Shown here: piece after piece, positions 9,314 through 17,359 of the stretch
Layout of the letters: every line of letters starts with the position of its first letter
Position numbering within the stretch: position 1 is the first letter of the stretch
NCBI RefSeq assembly: GCF_015356865.1
Contig: NZ_JAAFZA010000026.1
Span: 1 to 64,000 of the forward strand
From: Catenulispora pinisilvae
Lineage (GTDB): Bacteria > Actinomycetota > Actinomycetes > Streptomycetales > Catenulisporaceae
Length of the DNA: 64,000 nucleotides
Direction of reading: 5' to 3'
Notes under the pieces: model-generated
Databases searched by the model: none
What the model was told of the DNA's origin: nothing
What the model saw: only the letters and a program-made list of their open reading frames with translations
Program-made: the position numbers and the translations under genes

Positions 9314-9574
9314 CTCGTTCCGGACTCCGAGGATGACCCTGACCGCGCAGTGGACCCCCTGCGCCCCGGCACGGTCACCATTACCGGCGCCTCCGTATGC
9401 GACACGACAGCGCTGGTCAGACCGCAGACCGCCACGTACCGCGCGGACAGGAACAGGAGCGCAGGCACGATCAGGTCGTCGATGTCGGTGCCGGCGAACA
9501 GCCCGGCCGCGGCTGCGACAGTCCTGGAGATCTCGCCTACGACTGAAGAACCTGCCGTCGGCGGGTGTGCGGCG

Positions 9575-10189
9575 TCAGTCGAGTTCGATGTTGAAATCCC
9601 AGACGGCGACCACGTGCCCGTCCTCGCGCAGCGTGATCTGCGCCGCGCCGGAGGAGAACGTGCCGCGCACGACGAAGTCCGCCGTGCCACCGGCGGTTGC
9701 GGCGGCCTGGGCCACCCCGACCGGGGTCAGGGCGATGTCGTTGCCGTGGTCGTCGCGCGAGGACAGGTCGGTGGTGGTGACCTTGACCGTGCCGGTCTTC
9801 GTCGCGACCCGCAGGGTGATGGTGCCGGCCACCTGCGTGGGCATCGTGGCCGGAAGCGGGGTCGGCAGATCCTCGGTGGGACCGAGTGCGGTGATCGTGC
9901 CGGTGCCGGACGGCAGCGTGACCGCCACGGCCGAGCCGACGGCGACCAGTTGCGGGTGCGACTCGTCGGCGGATGGCGTCAGCTGCGTCTGCGGGGCGCT
10001 CGGGATCGGGACGGCGCCGAGCTTGTTGATGACATCCGTCGCCGACTGGTCGGACGAGCTTTTCGCGCTGGAACAGCCGGCGGCGAGCAGCGCGACCGGA
10101 ACGGCGGCCAGGGCGACGGCGAGGCGGCGGACGCCGGACCGGCTGAAGAAGCCGGTCCGGCGCGAGGCCGCGATGTGCGGGGTGTTCAC
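9575..10189 (-). CDS. Small secreted lipoprotein, function unknown
   Basis: 204 residues from a GTG at 10189, placed there because the codon follows a GAGGAA ribosome site that overlaps the stop of the upstream gene (10198). The N-terminus has twin-arginine-like basic residues, a hydrophobic helix, and the lipobox LLAAGC, so the mature protein should be lipid-anchored outside the membrane. The rest (about 170 aa) is beta-rich and ends in an acidic tail (WDFNIELD). I do not recognise a family. It is very probably translationally coupled to the phosphoesterase gene and may work with it on the cell surface. Confidence 0.75.
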   Translation of the reverse strand: MNTPHIAASRRTGFFSRSGVRRLAVALAAVPVALLAAGCSSAKSSSDQSATDVINKLGAVPIPSAPQTQLTPSADESHPQLVAVGSAVAVTLPSGTGTITALGPTEDLPTPLPATMPTQVAGTITLRVATKTGTVKVTTTDLSSRDDHGNDIALTPVGVAQAAATAGGTADFVVRGTFSSGAAQITLREDGHVVAVWDFNIELD

Positions 10190-10197
10190 TTGGTTCC

Positions 10198-11646
10198 TCA
10201 GTGGGCGTAGACGCTGCCGGCCGGGATCACCGGACGGCCGACGTCGGTCACGCCGGCGACCGCCGGGTAGGTGATCGAGCCGGACGGCGCCGGGGGCAGG
10301 GCACGGCCGGACGGATTGTTGTAGACGTCGCCGCCGAAGGGTCGCAGCCCGTCGGCCGCGGCGTAGCCGAGGTGGCCCTTGCCGTCGGTGCCGCCGTGCT
10401 TGACGCCGAACAAGTCCTCCATGCTGCGCAGCCAGCTGTAGTGGTTGTACGGCTGGGCGCTCACCGAGCCCGGCTTGATGAAGCGGGAGATCATCACCGC
10501 GCCGGTGATGCCGCCGCCGGGCGTGGTGTCCTGGCCGAAGGCCTGATCGCCGGGCTGCGTGGTGTTCGGTCCGGGCAGCTCGTCGCAGCACGCCACCACC
10601 GACTGCGCGGTGTCGGTCGGGGTGTTCAGGCCCGAGGCCGGGGGGTTGCCGGTGTAGTCGCCGATGGAGTTCCCGTACATCTTGTAGGGCGGGAACGCCT
10701 CGTCGAAGACGATCTGGATCAGGCCGTCCTTCTGGAACGCCGGGGAGGCCATGATCTCGGGGATCACCTTCTCCAGGAACAGGTCCGAGGCGTACAGGCC
10801 ACCCTGGTGGTTGTTCGGGTCGCCGGAGAGGTTGTCACCCTGGCAGGTGGCATCGTGCGCGTCCGAGCAGTTGTCCGGAGTGATCCAGGAGAAGGCCGGC
10901 GTGGTCTTGATGGACTTCAGATCCTGGGCCATGCCGCTCTCGGCCGGGTGGCCGGCGGCCGCCGGCAGGCCGTTCAGCGGCACGACGTCGGCGCAGTCGC
11001 GCGGGTTGTCGGACAACGAATGGAACCACGCCGCCGGGTTGTGCTTGGGCACGTACTGGTCGGTCGGGGTCGCCCCGCCCGGGTCCGGGACGCCGGCACC
11101 CGAGGGGTCGCCGGGCACGCCGCATGCGTAGGCGTTCTCACGGGTCGGGGTGTTGCCCATGTCCTGCGCGTAGATCTTCCACGGCACGTGCTTGTCGTCG
11201 AGCTGGTTGAACAGCGTCTTGGTCGACGCCGGGTACACGCAGCCGGAGGAGGCGTTGACCTGGCCGTCCGCGGCCGGGGTGCCGGGGGAGACATTCTTGT
11301 AGGTCGGGCAGTCGTTCTGGTTGTCCGGCGCGGGCGCTTGACCGGCGACCAGACTGAGGTAGTTGTCCAGGCTGTAGTGCCCGGTGCCGTAGTACTGCGT
11401 CAGCAACGCGCCGTAGGACGGCAGCGTCTTCCACAGGTAGCTGTTCTGGTTCAGCCCGGAGAAGGTCGCCTCGTAGGACTTGTTCTCCAGGATGATCGTC
11501 CAGACGTGGCCGATCTTCGGCGTCTTACCGTGCTGGGAGTCGGCCTGCGCGGTGCCGCTGGTGGTCACCACCATCGCCGCGGCAGCGCTGAGGGCCAGCA
11601 GCCCGGCGGCGAGTTTTATGCGTGGCTGTCGCCCGGGACGTCTCAT
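10198..11646 (-). CDS. Secreted phosphoesterase, phospholipase C/acid phosphatase (AcpA-like) family
   Basis: 482 residues with a signal peptide (MRRPGRQPRIKLAAGLLALS to AQADS) and the phosphoesterase-family pattern PF04185. It has HVWTIILENKSYEATF carrying the N-terminal metal/nucleophile site, then LTQYYGTGHYSLDNYLSLVAGQ, PAFSWITPDNCSDAHD, and a late metal-binding region LIQIVFDEAF. Family members hydrolyse phosphate esters or phospholipids outside the cell. The ATG at 11646 has a strong GAGGAG ribosome site. It is the first gene of a two-gene unit with the lipoprotein, whose start lies eight bases after its stop. Family is clear; substrate is unknown. Confidence 0.85.
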   Translation of the reverse strand: MRRPGRQPRIKLAAGLLALSAAAAMVVTTSGTAQADSQHGKTPKIGHVWTIILENKSYEATFSGLNQNSYLWKTLPSYGALLTQYYGTGHYSLDNYLSLVAGQAPAPDNQNDCPTYKNVSPGTPAADGQVNASSGCVYPASTKTLFNQLDDKHVPWKIYAQDMGNTPTRENAYACGVPGDPSGAGVPDPGGATPTDQYVPKHNPAAWFHSLSDNPRDCADVVPLNGLPAAAGHPAESGMAQDLKSIKTTPAFSWITPDNCSDAHDATCQGDNLSGDPNNHQGGLYASDLFLEKVIPEIMASPAFQKDGLIQIVFDEAFPPYKMYGNSIGDYTGNPPASGLNTPTDTAQSVVACCDELPGPNTTQPGDQAFGQDTTPGGGITGAVMISRFIKPGSVSAQPYNHYSWLRSMEDLFGVKHGGTDGKGHLGYAAADGLRPFGGDVYNNPSGRALPPAPSGSITYPAVAGVTDVGRPVIPAGSVYAH

Positions 11647-11820
11647 CCAGTCTCCTCGGTACCGTCCGCTCCATGCTCCGTCAGCACGGATACCACGCGC
11701 AGTATTCAGGACTGATACGCGTATTGCCAGATCAAAACCTGACAGGAGCCTGATGGCAGCCCATGTTCACTCTGCATTGGTTGGACGGGCGCGACAGCCC
11801 GGCCGCTCTACCGCTGCCGC

Positions 11821-12192
11821 TCAGACCGCGGCGGGCCCGGTAACGAGCAGTCCAGCCAGAGCGGACATCCTCTCGCGCACCGCGGTGTAGTAGACCCAGG
11901 TCCCGCGCCGCTCGCCTTCGATCAACCCGGCCTCACGCAGCACCTTGAGGTGGTGGCTGATGGTCGGCCCGGAGACGTCGAAGCCGACGTTCAGGTCGCA
12001 CACGCAGGTCTCGCCTTCGGGTGCGGAGGCGATCTGGGAGAGCAGTTGCAGACGGATCGGGTCGCCGAGGGACTTGAAGGCCGGGGCGAGGGCGATCGCG
12101 TCGGCGGTGGAGATGGAGTGCTCGGCAAGGGGCTCGCAGCACGGGGCGGAGGTCTCGGCCTCCAGCAGCGGCAGCTCCTTCTGTTTCGACAT
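11821..12192 (-). CDS. arsR: ArsR/SmtB family arsenic-responsive repressor
   Basis: 123 residues. Winged-helix core: FKSLGDPIRLQLLSQIAS, then the metal-site motif CVCDL (Cys63 and Cys65) in helix 3, and the recognition helix SGPTISHHLKVLREAGLI, followed by the wing GTWVYYTAV. The N-terminus adds a vicinal CC pair (Cys18-19), a feature of actinobacterial ArsR proteins that bind trivalent arsenic with cysteines outside the classical site. It is transcribed away from the Cys-rich genes at 12269-12712 and probably controls both itself and them. A second, distinct ArsR begins at 14880, so this island has two repressors. Confidence 0.9.
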   Translation of the reverse strand: MSKQKELPLLEAETSAPCCEPLAEHSISTADAIALAPAFKSLGDPIRLQLLSQIASAPEGETCVCDLNVGFDVSGPTISHHLKVLREAGLIEGERRGTWVYYTAVRERMSALAGLLVTGPAAV

Positions 12193-12268
12193 GCCTCTAG
12201 ATTGACAGATCTCGAAACAGAGGGCAAGCTGTGGCTACTTCGAAAAACTTCGAGACAAGGGGCATCCC
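12193..12268. promoter_or_regulatory. Divergent promoter region between arsR and the small genes
   Basis: The 76-bp gap holds a long-spaced inverted repeat, TCTCGAA at 12210-12216 and TTCGAGA at 12249-12255, and a direct repeat ACTTCGA at 12238-12244 and 12248-12254. TTGACA is present at 12202-12207. AAGGGG precedes the ATG at 12269. These are plausible ArsR target elements, but no half-site can be assigned with certainty. Confidence 0.35.
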
Positions 12269-12424
12269 ATGTTCCGCCGCATCATCAGCACCTCCAGCAA
12301 GGCCCACCGCGATTTCGGCGTGAAGTTCTGCGACGGCTACGGCGTCACCACCCGGGCCGAGCGCTCGGCCCGCCGCCTGGACGCCGCCCGTACGTCGGCT
12401 GCGGTGAAGCTCCCCCGCGTCTGA
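12269..12424 (+). CDS. Small basic protein (51 aa), arsenic-island associated, unknown function
   Basis: ATG at 12269 with an AAGGGG ribosome site eight bases upstream. The protein starts MFRRIISTSSKAHRDFGVKF and is rich in Arg/Lys with one cysteine. It has no membrane segment and no domain that I recognise. Support for reality is the good ribosome site, its place directly divergent from arsR, actinobacterial third-position GC, and the next small gene following 48 bp downstream. It could be a leader peptide or a small regulatory protein. Confidence 0.5.
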   Translation: MFRRIISTSSKAHRDFGVKFCDGYGVTTRAERSARRLDAARTSAAVKLPRV

Positions 12425-12472
12425 CCCGTCCTATCCATCGTCCGCACCATCGAACACGTGAGGAGCAAGGAC

Positions 12473-12712
12473 GTGAGCGAGGAGACCACGGGCGCCGTCG
12501 GCGGCTTCCAGGGCGACTTGGCCGACGCGTTCAACCCGGCGGCCGGCACCGGCTGTTGCGGATCCCCGGCCGCCAACACCGGCGTCGGTACGCCGACTCT
12601 GACGAGTGGACCGTGTTGCGGCTCCGCCGCTGAGGCCAAAGCCGAGGGCGCCTGCTGTGGCTCGACGGCCAAGGCCGAGGCGGTCGCCGAAGGTGCGGGC
12701 TGCTGCGGATGA
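12473..12712 (+). CDS. Cysteine-rich CCG-repeat small protein, candidate arsenite/metal binder
   Basis: 79 residues from a GTG with a GAGGAGC ribosome site. After an acidic N-terminus (VSEETTGAVGGFQGDLADAF) the protein consists of four CCG motifs (TGCCGS, GPCCGS, GACCGS, AGCCG-end) joined by Ala/Glu/Lys-rich linkers, and it ends on the last CCG. The spacing of paired cysteines recalls metallothionein-like metal chelators. The same motif (TGCCGS, CGSSCG, CC) ends the flavin monooxygenase encoded downstream, so the motif is shared within the island. Divergence from arsR suggests arsenic induction. A role in sequestering or delivering As(III) is an inference; no family name is known to me. Confidence 0.7.
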   Translation: MSEETTGAVGGFQGDLADAFNPAAGTGCCGSPAANTGVGTPTLTSGPCCGSAAEAKAEGACCGSTAKAEAVAEGAGCCG

Positions 12713-12998
12713 ACACCCAGACCACCGGCCCGGCGCCTCGGACAACGCCTCCGGCGTCGCGGTGGCCCTGGACGCCGCGCGGCTGTTGAAGAACTGCCTC
12801 CCGCAGGGCATCGGGCTGTCGATCGCGCTGCTCGACGGCCAGGAGATCGGCACGCTCGGCTCGGCCCACCACGCCACCCGACTGGCCGCCAAGGGCCGCA
12901 GTCCGCTGATCATCAACGTCGACAGAGCCGGTGAGCTGAACGGATCGGTCGCCGTGGCGGCCGGCGGGACGGCCATGCCGATCCTGACCGCGATGGCC
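12711..12998 (+). pseudogene. M28-type zinc aminopeptidase fragment
   Basis: This frame reads PGASDNASGVAVALDAARLL, then IGLSIALLDGQEIGTLGS and PLIINVDRAGELNG. These are landmarks of the M28 peptidase catalytic domain: the metal-ligand Asp-Asn-Ala-Ser-Gly motif and the Glu-x-Gly-x-x-Gly-Ser motif, here with QE instead of the usual EE. Upstream and downstream parts of the domain are missing, and it overlaps the stop of the CCG gene by two bases. It is a decayed fragment inserted between two arsenic-island genes. Confidence 0.55.
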
Positions 12999-13071
12999 CG
13001 ACCGGATCATCGACACAGTCATCGGATTCGCACGTCACAGCGTGCACGCTGAGCAGAACGGAGCCACCGGC

Positions 13072-14550
13072 ATGAGCCAGGCGCAGACAGAGCTTCCAGT
13101 CGTGGTGATCGGTGCGGGACCGGTGGGTCTGGCCGCTGCCGCGCACCTGGCCGAGCGGAACATCGATTTCCTGGTCCTGGAGGCCGGGAACCAGATCGGC
13201 GCCGCGGTGCGGCAGTAGGGCCACGTGCGGCTGTTCAGCCCGTGGCGCTACGACGTCGACCCCGCCGCCCGTGCCCTGCTGGAGCCGAGCGGCTGGGCTG
13301 CACCGGATGAGAACGCCTCGCCTACCGGCGCGGAGCTTGTCGAGCAATACCTGGCACCACTGGCAGCCACGCCGCAGATCGCCCCGCACCTCCGGTTCGG
13401 GCACCGGGTCGTGGCCATCAGCCGGGTCGGGGTGGACCGGGTCCGCTCGCGCAGCCGCGAGTCTGCGCCATTCCTGCTGCGCGTCAGCGTGGACGGCATC
13501 ACCACCGATCTGCACGCCCGCGCGGTCATCGACGCCTCCGGCACCTGGGACACCCCCAACGTCGTCGGCGCGTCCGGACTGCCGGCGCACGGCGAGGCCG
13601 AAGCGGCGGCGTTCATCAACCACGCGCTGCCGGACGTCCTCGGCGCCGACCGTACGACCTACGCCGGCAAGCACGCACTCGTGATCGGGGCCGGGCACTC
13701 GGCGGCGAACACGCTGCTGGTCCTGGCCGACCTCGCCGAGGCCGAGCCCGGCACCCGCATCTCCTGGGCGATCCGTACCGGCTCGGCCGCCCGCAGCTAC
13801 GGCGGCGGCGAGGCTGATGCGCTGCCGGCCCGGGGTGCGCTGGGGACCCGGCTGAAGAAGCTGGTCGCCGACGGCCGGATCGAGCTGGTCAACCAGTTCT
13901 CGGTGCAGGCCATCAGGACCCTGAGCAACGGCCGTGTCGAGGTGGAGAGCGTCGATGCGCGCGGGGTGAAGAAGGTAGTGACCGCCGACCGGATCGTGGC
14001 CGCGACCGGCTTCCGTCCCGATCACTCGATCGCCTCCGAGCTGCGCCTGGATCTGGACCCGATCCTGGGCTCCACCCGCACGCTCGCGCCGCTGATCGAC
14101 CCGAACGAGCACTCCTGCGGCACCGTGCCGCCGCACGGCGTGGACGAGCTGGCGCATCCCGAGCCGAACTTCTACGCCATCGGCATGAAGTCCTACGGCC
14201 GCGCCCCGACGTTCCTTCTGGCCACCGGCTACGAGCAGGCCCGCTCGGTGGTCGCCGCCTTGGACGGCGACTGGGGCGCCGCCCGCGATCTCCGTCTGGA
14301 ACTGCCGGAGACCGGGGTCTGCAACACCACGCCGCCCGGCGAGGAAGGCGAGGCCGGCGGCTGCGGATCGTCGTGCGGCACCGCCGAGCCGGTGAGTGTC
14401 GGGCTGGCGACAGGGATTGCGGGCGGGTTGCTGTCCGAGGCGCTGCCGCCGGCCCAGGACACCGCTGCCTGCTGCGCGAGCGAGCCCGTCCTGGTGCAGG
14501 TCGGCGTACCGGCCGAGCACGACAGCGGGACCGGGTGCTGCGGCAGCTGA
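13072..14550 (+). pseudogene. arsO: ArsO-type FAD/NADPH monooxygenase with an in-frame amber codon and Cys-rich tail
   Basis: Reading through, this is a 492-residue flavoprotein. FAD motif VVIGAGPVGLAAAAHLAERN near residue 10; NADPH motif HALVIGAGHSAANTLL near residue 205; ATGFRPDHS late. It matches the flavin monooxygenases of Streptomyces-type ars operons. Codon 49 is TAG (13216-13218) in GAAVRQ-stop-GHVRLFSPWRY, where relatives have Trp, so TGG to TAG is the likely change. Translation could restart at GTG 13225 but would lack the FAD loop. The C-terminal 80 residues form a Cys-rich tail (GGCGSSCG, AACC, TGCCGS) like the 79-aa protein upstream. It is either a recent pseudogene, a sequencing error or a readthrough codon. 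Confidence 0.75.
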
Positions 14551-14561
14551 GCTTGACGTCT

Positions 14562-14797
14562 ATGTCGGGGGCCGCGTCTTCACGCGGTCCCCGACGAGCG
14601 TTGACCGACTATCGATGGCGACTGGTCGCGGCTTTGGCCATCAGCGAGACCGTCGGCCATGGCGTGCTGTTCCACGCCTTCTCAGTGTTCTTGGTCCCGA
14701 CGGCCCGGTCACGCACAGCTACACCCAGCCCATGGTCGCCTCCGCCGCCTGTTGCTTGATCGGCGCGGTGGCGATGACGTTGACCGGTCGGCTGTGA
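14562..14797 (+). pseudogene. Internally deleted MFS transporter remnant
   Basis: ATG at 14562 begins a typical MFS N-terminus (MSGAASSRGPRRALTDYRWR then LVAALAISETVGHGVLFHAF SVFLVP). After about 48 residues the frame breaks and a different frame continues SYTQPMVASAACCLIGAVAMTLTGRL to a stop at 14797, which looks like later membrane segments of the same kind of protein. Most of the transporter is missing. It lies between arsO and the second arsR, so it may once have exported an arsenical (inference). Confidence 0.55.
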
Positions 14798-14843
14798 CCG
14801 CGCGCCCCGCACCAGGAGTTCAACCGACGTTCGCCAAGCCCGT

Positions 14844-14882
14844 TTGCCTCGATAGATAAACCACTGTCAATATAGACACATG
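14844..14882 (+). promoter_or_regulatory. arsR-aqpS-arsC-arsC promoter and operator
   Basis: TTGCCT at 14844-14849 and CAATAT at 14868-14873 form a -35/-10 pair with an 18-bp spacer, placing the transcript start at the ATG (14880), so the mRNA is probably leaderless. The inverted repeat TGTC-AATATA-GACA (14865-14878) covers the -10 box, where a bound ArsR would block transcription. Confidence 0.55.
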
Positions 14883-15233
14883 TCGAAGAATGAGCTTCTG
14901 GTGGTCCAGGAGGCATGCCACACCGCGCTGGTCGCCGAGCCGCTGAGCGAGATCGAGTCCGAGGGGCTGGCGCACGTGTTCAAGGCCCTGGCCGACCCGG
15001 TGCGCCTGCGCCTGTTCTCGCTGATCGCCTCGTTCGACGGCGGCGAGTCCTGCGTCTGCGACCTCACGCCCCACTTCGACGTGTCCCAACCGACGATCAG
15101 CCACCACCTGAAGGTGCTCCGCGAGGCCGGGCTGGTCGACTCCGACCGCCGCGCCACGTGGATCTACTACAGGGTGCGGCCCGCCGCCCTGGCCCAGTTG
15201 TCCTCGCTGCTCGCTCCGGCGGCGACCAGATGA
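14880..15233 (+). CDS. arsR: ArsR/SmtB family repressor, first gene of the arsenic operon
   Basis: 117 residues. FKALADPVRLRLFSLIAS leads into the metal site CVCDL (Cys58, Cys60), then VSQPTISHHLKVLREAGLV as recognition helix and ATWIYYRV as wing. It differs from the ArsR at 11821 in its N-terminus (single Cys13 rather than a CC pair), so the two repressors may respond differently. Its stop overlaps the start of aqpS (ATGA), and the four genes that follow are all overlapping. The operator with the TGTC/GACA repeat lies on its own -10 box, consistent with autorepression relieved by As(III) or Sb(III). Confidence 0.92.
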   Translation: MSKNELLVVQEACHTALVAEPLSEIESEGLAHVFKALADPVRLRLFSLIASFDGGESCVCDLTPHFDVSQPTISHHLKVLREAGLVDSDRRATWIYYRVRPAALAQLSSLLAPAATR

Positions 15234-15967
15234 CCGCGCCGCTGGCCCGCCGAATCCTCGCTGAGTTCCTGGGAACCGCGCTGCTGGTCACGACGGTGGT
15301 CGGGTCCGGGATCATGGCGACGAACCTCTCCGGCGATGTCGGGCTGCAATTGCTGGCCAACTCGACCGCGACGGTGTTCGGGCTGACGGTGCTGATCCTG
15401 ATCTTCGGGCCGGTCTCGGGTGCGCACTTCAACCCGGTCGTCACCCTCGCCGACTACGTCCTGTCCCGCCGAACCGGCGGCGGGACAGATCCTCGGTCGG
15501 TCGCCGCCTACATCCCGGCACAGATCGCCGGCGGTATCGGTGGCACGGTGCTGGCGAACCTGATGTTCAACCTGTCCGCGATCACCGCCTCGACACACAC
15601 CCGCTCCTCCGGGCACCTGTGGCTCGGCGAGACGGTGGCGACCGCCGGACTGGTCCTGCTGATTTTCAGCCTGGTCCGGACGGGACGCAGCTCAACGGTG
15701 ATCGCCCCGGCGGTCGGCGCCTATATCGGCGCCGCCTACTGGTTCACCTCGTCCACGTCTTTCGCGAACCCGGCCGTCACGATTGCGCGGGCGTTCACGA
15801 ACACCTTCGCCGGGATCGCGCCCGGCTCGGTCGCCGCCTTCGTCGCCTTCCAGGTGGTCGGTGCCGCGATCGGGGTGGTCTTGGTGGCGGCGCTCTACCC
15901 GGTCGCAAAACACGCCGACGCCGAATCCCCGGCCCAGGCCGAGCAGGTTCCGGCGGCCGCGACATGA
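15230..15967 (+). CDS. aqpS: Aquaglyceroporin-like arsenite channel (MIP family)
   Basis: 245 residues with six membrane helices and the two half-helix NPA-type boxes of major intrinsic proteins: HFNPVVT (NPV at 68-70) and FANPAVTIAR (NPA at 180-182), with the conserved Arg of the selectivity filter after the second. N-terminal LAEFLGTALLVTTVVGSGIM is typical. In an ars operon such a channel lets As(OH)3 made by arsenate reductase leave the cell down its gradient, as AqpS does in Sinorhizobium meliloti. No ArsB or Acr3 pump is visible in the window. It overlaps arsR and arsC by four bases on each side, so the operon is translationally coupled. Confidence 0.88.
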   Translation: MTAPLARRILAEFLGTALLVTTVVGSGIMATNLSGDVGLQLLANSTATVFGLTVLILIFGPVSGAHFNPVVTLADYVLSRRTGGGTDPRSVAAYIPAQIAGGIGGTVLANLMFNLSAITASTHTRSSGHLWLGETVATAGLVLLIFSLVRTGRSSTVIAPAVGAYIGAAYWFTSSTSFANPAVTIARAFTNTFAGIAPGSVAAFVAFQVVGAAIGVVLVAALYPVAKHADAESPAQAEQVPAAAT

Positions 15968-16659
15968 GCTTCGACGACCTGCCCTTCGGACCCGACGACC
16001 TGGAGCGGGCCGAGAAGGAACTGTCCGAGATCGCGGACAGGCTCGCGGAACGCTTCCGCGGCACCTTCACCCACGCCACCGTCGAACGCTACGTCTTCGA
16101 GTCCTACCAGGCCCTCGCGGCCAGCGCCCGGCTGGCCGCGTTCCTGCCCGCCCTCACCGAGCGGTTCGCCGACGACCGGCTCGTGGCCCTGGCCTACGCG
16201 CAGAAGCCCCCGGTTCGCCCGGTCCCGCAGGTGCTGTTCGTCTGCGACCGCAACGCCGCCCGCTCCCAAATGGCCGCCGCGCTGCTGGACATGCAGGCCC
16301 GGGGCCGAGTGAACACCCGCTCCGCCGGCTCCCGACCGGCGGCAGAGCTCGAACTGGGGGTCCTCGAGGCGATGGCCGAGATCGGCGCCGACATCTCCGC
16401 CGAATACCCCAAGCCACTCACCGACGAGTTCGTGGCCGCCGCCGACATCATCGTCACCGTCGGCTGCGACGACGCCTGCCCGGTCCTGCCCGGCAAGCGC
16501 TACCTGGACTGGAACGTCCCGGACCCCGAAGGCAAGGACATGGTCGAGGTCCGCCGCATCCGCGACGAACTCGACCTGCTCGTCGCCGACCTGCTCACCT
16601 ACCTGCCGGAAGCCGCAGACCGCGGCACCGACGACCCGAAAGGCACCCCCGATGTCTGA
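15964..16659 (+). CDS. arsC: Arsenate reductase with N-terminal helical domain (mycothiol-type, LMW-PTP fold)
   Basis: 231 residues. Residues 1-80 form a helical domain (LERAEKELSEIADRLAERF ... VFESYQALAASARLAAF) as in the Corynebacterium ArsC1'-type enzymes. Residues 88-220 are the low-molecular-weight phosphatase fold with the P-loop CDRNAARS (Cys94, Arg100) and a downstream GCDDACPV (Cys168, Cys172). Such enzymes reduce As(V) to As(III) with mycothiol and mycoredoxin in actinobacteria. The P-loop has Asp-Arg where the usual form has Val/Ile-His. It overlaps aqpS by four bases and the next arsC by eight, which argues that both reductases are made together. Confidence 0.9.
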   Translation: MSFDDLPFGPDDLERAEKELSEIADRLAERFRGTFTHATVERYVFESYQALAASARLAAFLPALTERFADDRLVALAYAQKPPVRPVPQVLFVCDRNAARSQMAAALLDMQARGRVNTRSAGSRPAAELELGVLEAMAEIGADISAEYPKPLTDEFVAAADIIVTVGCDDACPVLPGKRYLDWNVPDPEGKDMVEVRRIRDELDLLVADLLTYLPEAADRGTDDPKGTPDV

Positions 16660-17056
16660 GAACAAGCCCTCGGTGCTGTTCGTCTGCATCCACAACGCCG
16701 GCCGCTCCCAGATGGCCGCCGGATTCCTCACCCACTTCGCCGGGGACCGCGTGGTGGTCCGCTCCGCCGGCTCCGCGCCCGCCGATCAGGTCAACCCCGC
16801 CGTGCTTGAGGCCATGAACGAGGTAGGCATCGACCTGTCGGCCGAGACTCCGAAGATCCTCACCGACGAAGCCGCCCTGGCCTCCGACTACATCATCACG
16901 ATGGGCTGCGGCGACGCCTGCCCCGTCTACCCCGGCAAGAAGTACCTCGACTGGGTCCTGACCGACCCCGCCGGCCAAGGCGTCGAAGCCGTGCGCCCGA
17001 TCCGCGACGAGATCGAAGGCCTCATCAAGGGCCTGATTGACGAGATCGACGCATAG
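16652..17056 (+). CDS. arsC: Arsenate reductase, single-domain LMW-PTP type
   Basis: 134 residues, the size of a one-domain arsenate reductase. P-loop CIHNAGRSQ (Cys12, Arg18), SAGSAPA after beta-2, and MGCGDACPVYPGKKYLDW (Cys86, Cys90), then the acidic-loop region VLTDPAGQ. It differs from its neighbour by lacking the helical N-terminal domain and by having the canonical His-Asn-Ala-Gly-Arg-Ser P-loop. Two arsC genes side by side, one with and one without the helical domain, occur in other actinobacterial ars operons. It ends the operon, and a possible hairpin follows at 17148. Confidence 0.92.
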   Translation: MSENKPSVLFVCIHNAGRSQMAAGFLTHFAGDRVVVRSAGSAPADQVNPAVLEAMNEVGIDLSAETPKILTDEAALASDYIITMGCGDACPVYPGKKYLDWVLTDPAGQGVEAVRPIRDEIEGLIKGLIDEIDA

Positions 17057-17359
17057 AACGCGACGGTCTGAGACGTGGCCCCGGATATATCAACCACTAT
17101 CCCGCCGGGGGGCACATGTAGTTGTTGCAGAATCCGGTGGGTCAGGGCCGTCGGCCAGTTCGGCCGAAGCCGACGGGCAGGCTGCCGGCGATCTGAATTG
17201 ACCTGGCCCCGGGGGATAGCTGGAGAGGGTTGTCTCAGTTGATCTGGTCCTGCCGCGGTGAGCCCGGACGCCGCTCCGGCTCGACCGCCGACACGGTATC
17301 GGCCGCCCGGTCCCAGATCCTCGCCCGGGTTCGCGGGCCGCGTAAACGGGACCACCGGT
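17057..17359. other. Gene-free stretch after the arsenic operon, with a weak hairpin
   Basis: No gene with a credible start is visible. CCGTCGGC at 17148-17155 can pair with GCCGACGG at 17169-17176, with a competing inner stem TCGGCC/GGCCGA. This is a possible terminator for the arsenic operon. Confidence 0.4.

Noticed and set aside
11715-11724. ATACGCGTAT palindrome upstream of the phosphoesterase gene
   Set aside because: A 10-bp palindrome in an AT-richer patch, with no second copy and no nearby regulator; too weak to call an operator.
12913-14520. A 535-codon open frame antisense to the arsO-like gene
   Set aside because: Arg/Gly-rich, no motifs; the sense frame shows FAD and NADPH motifs.
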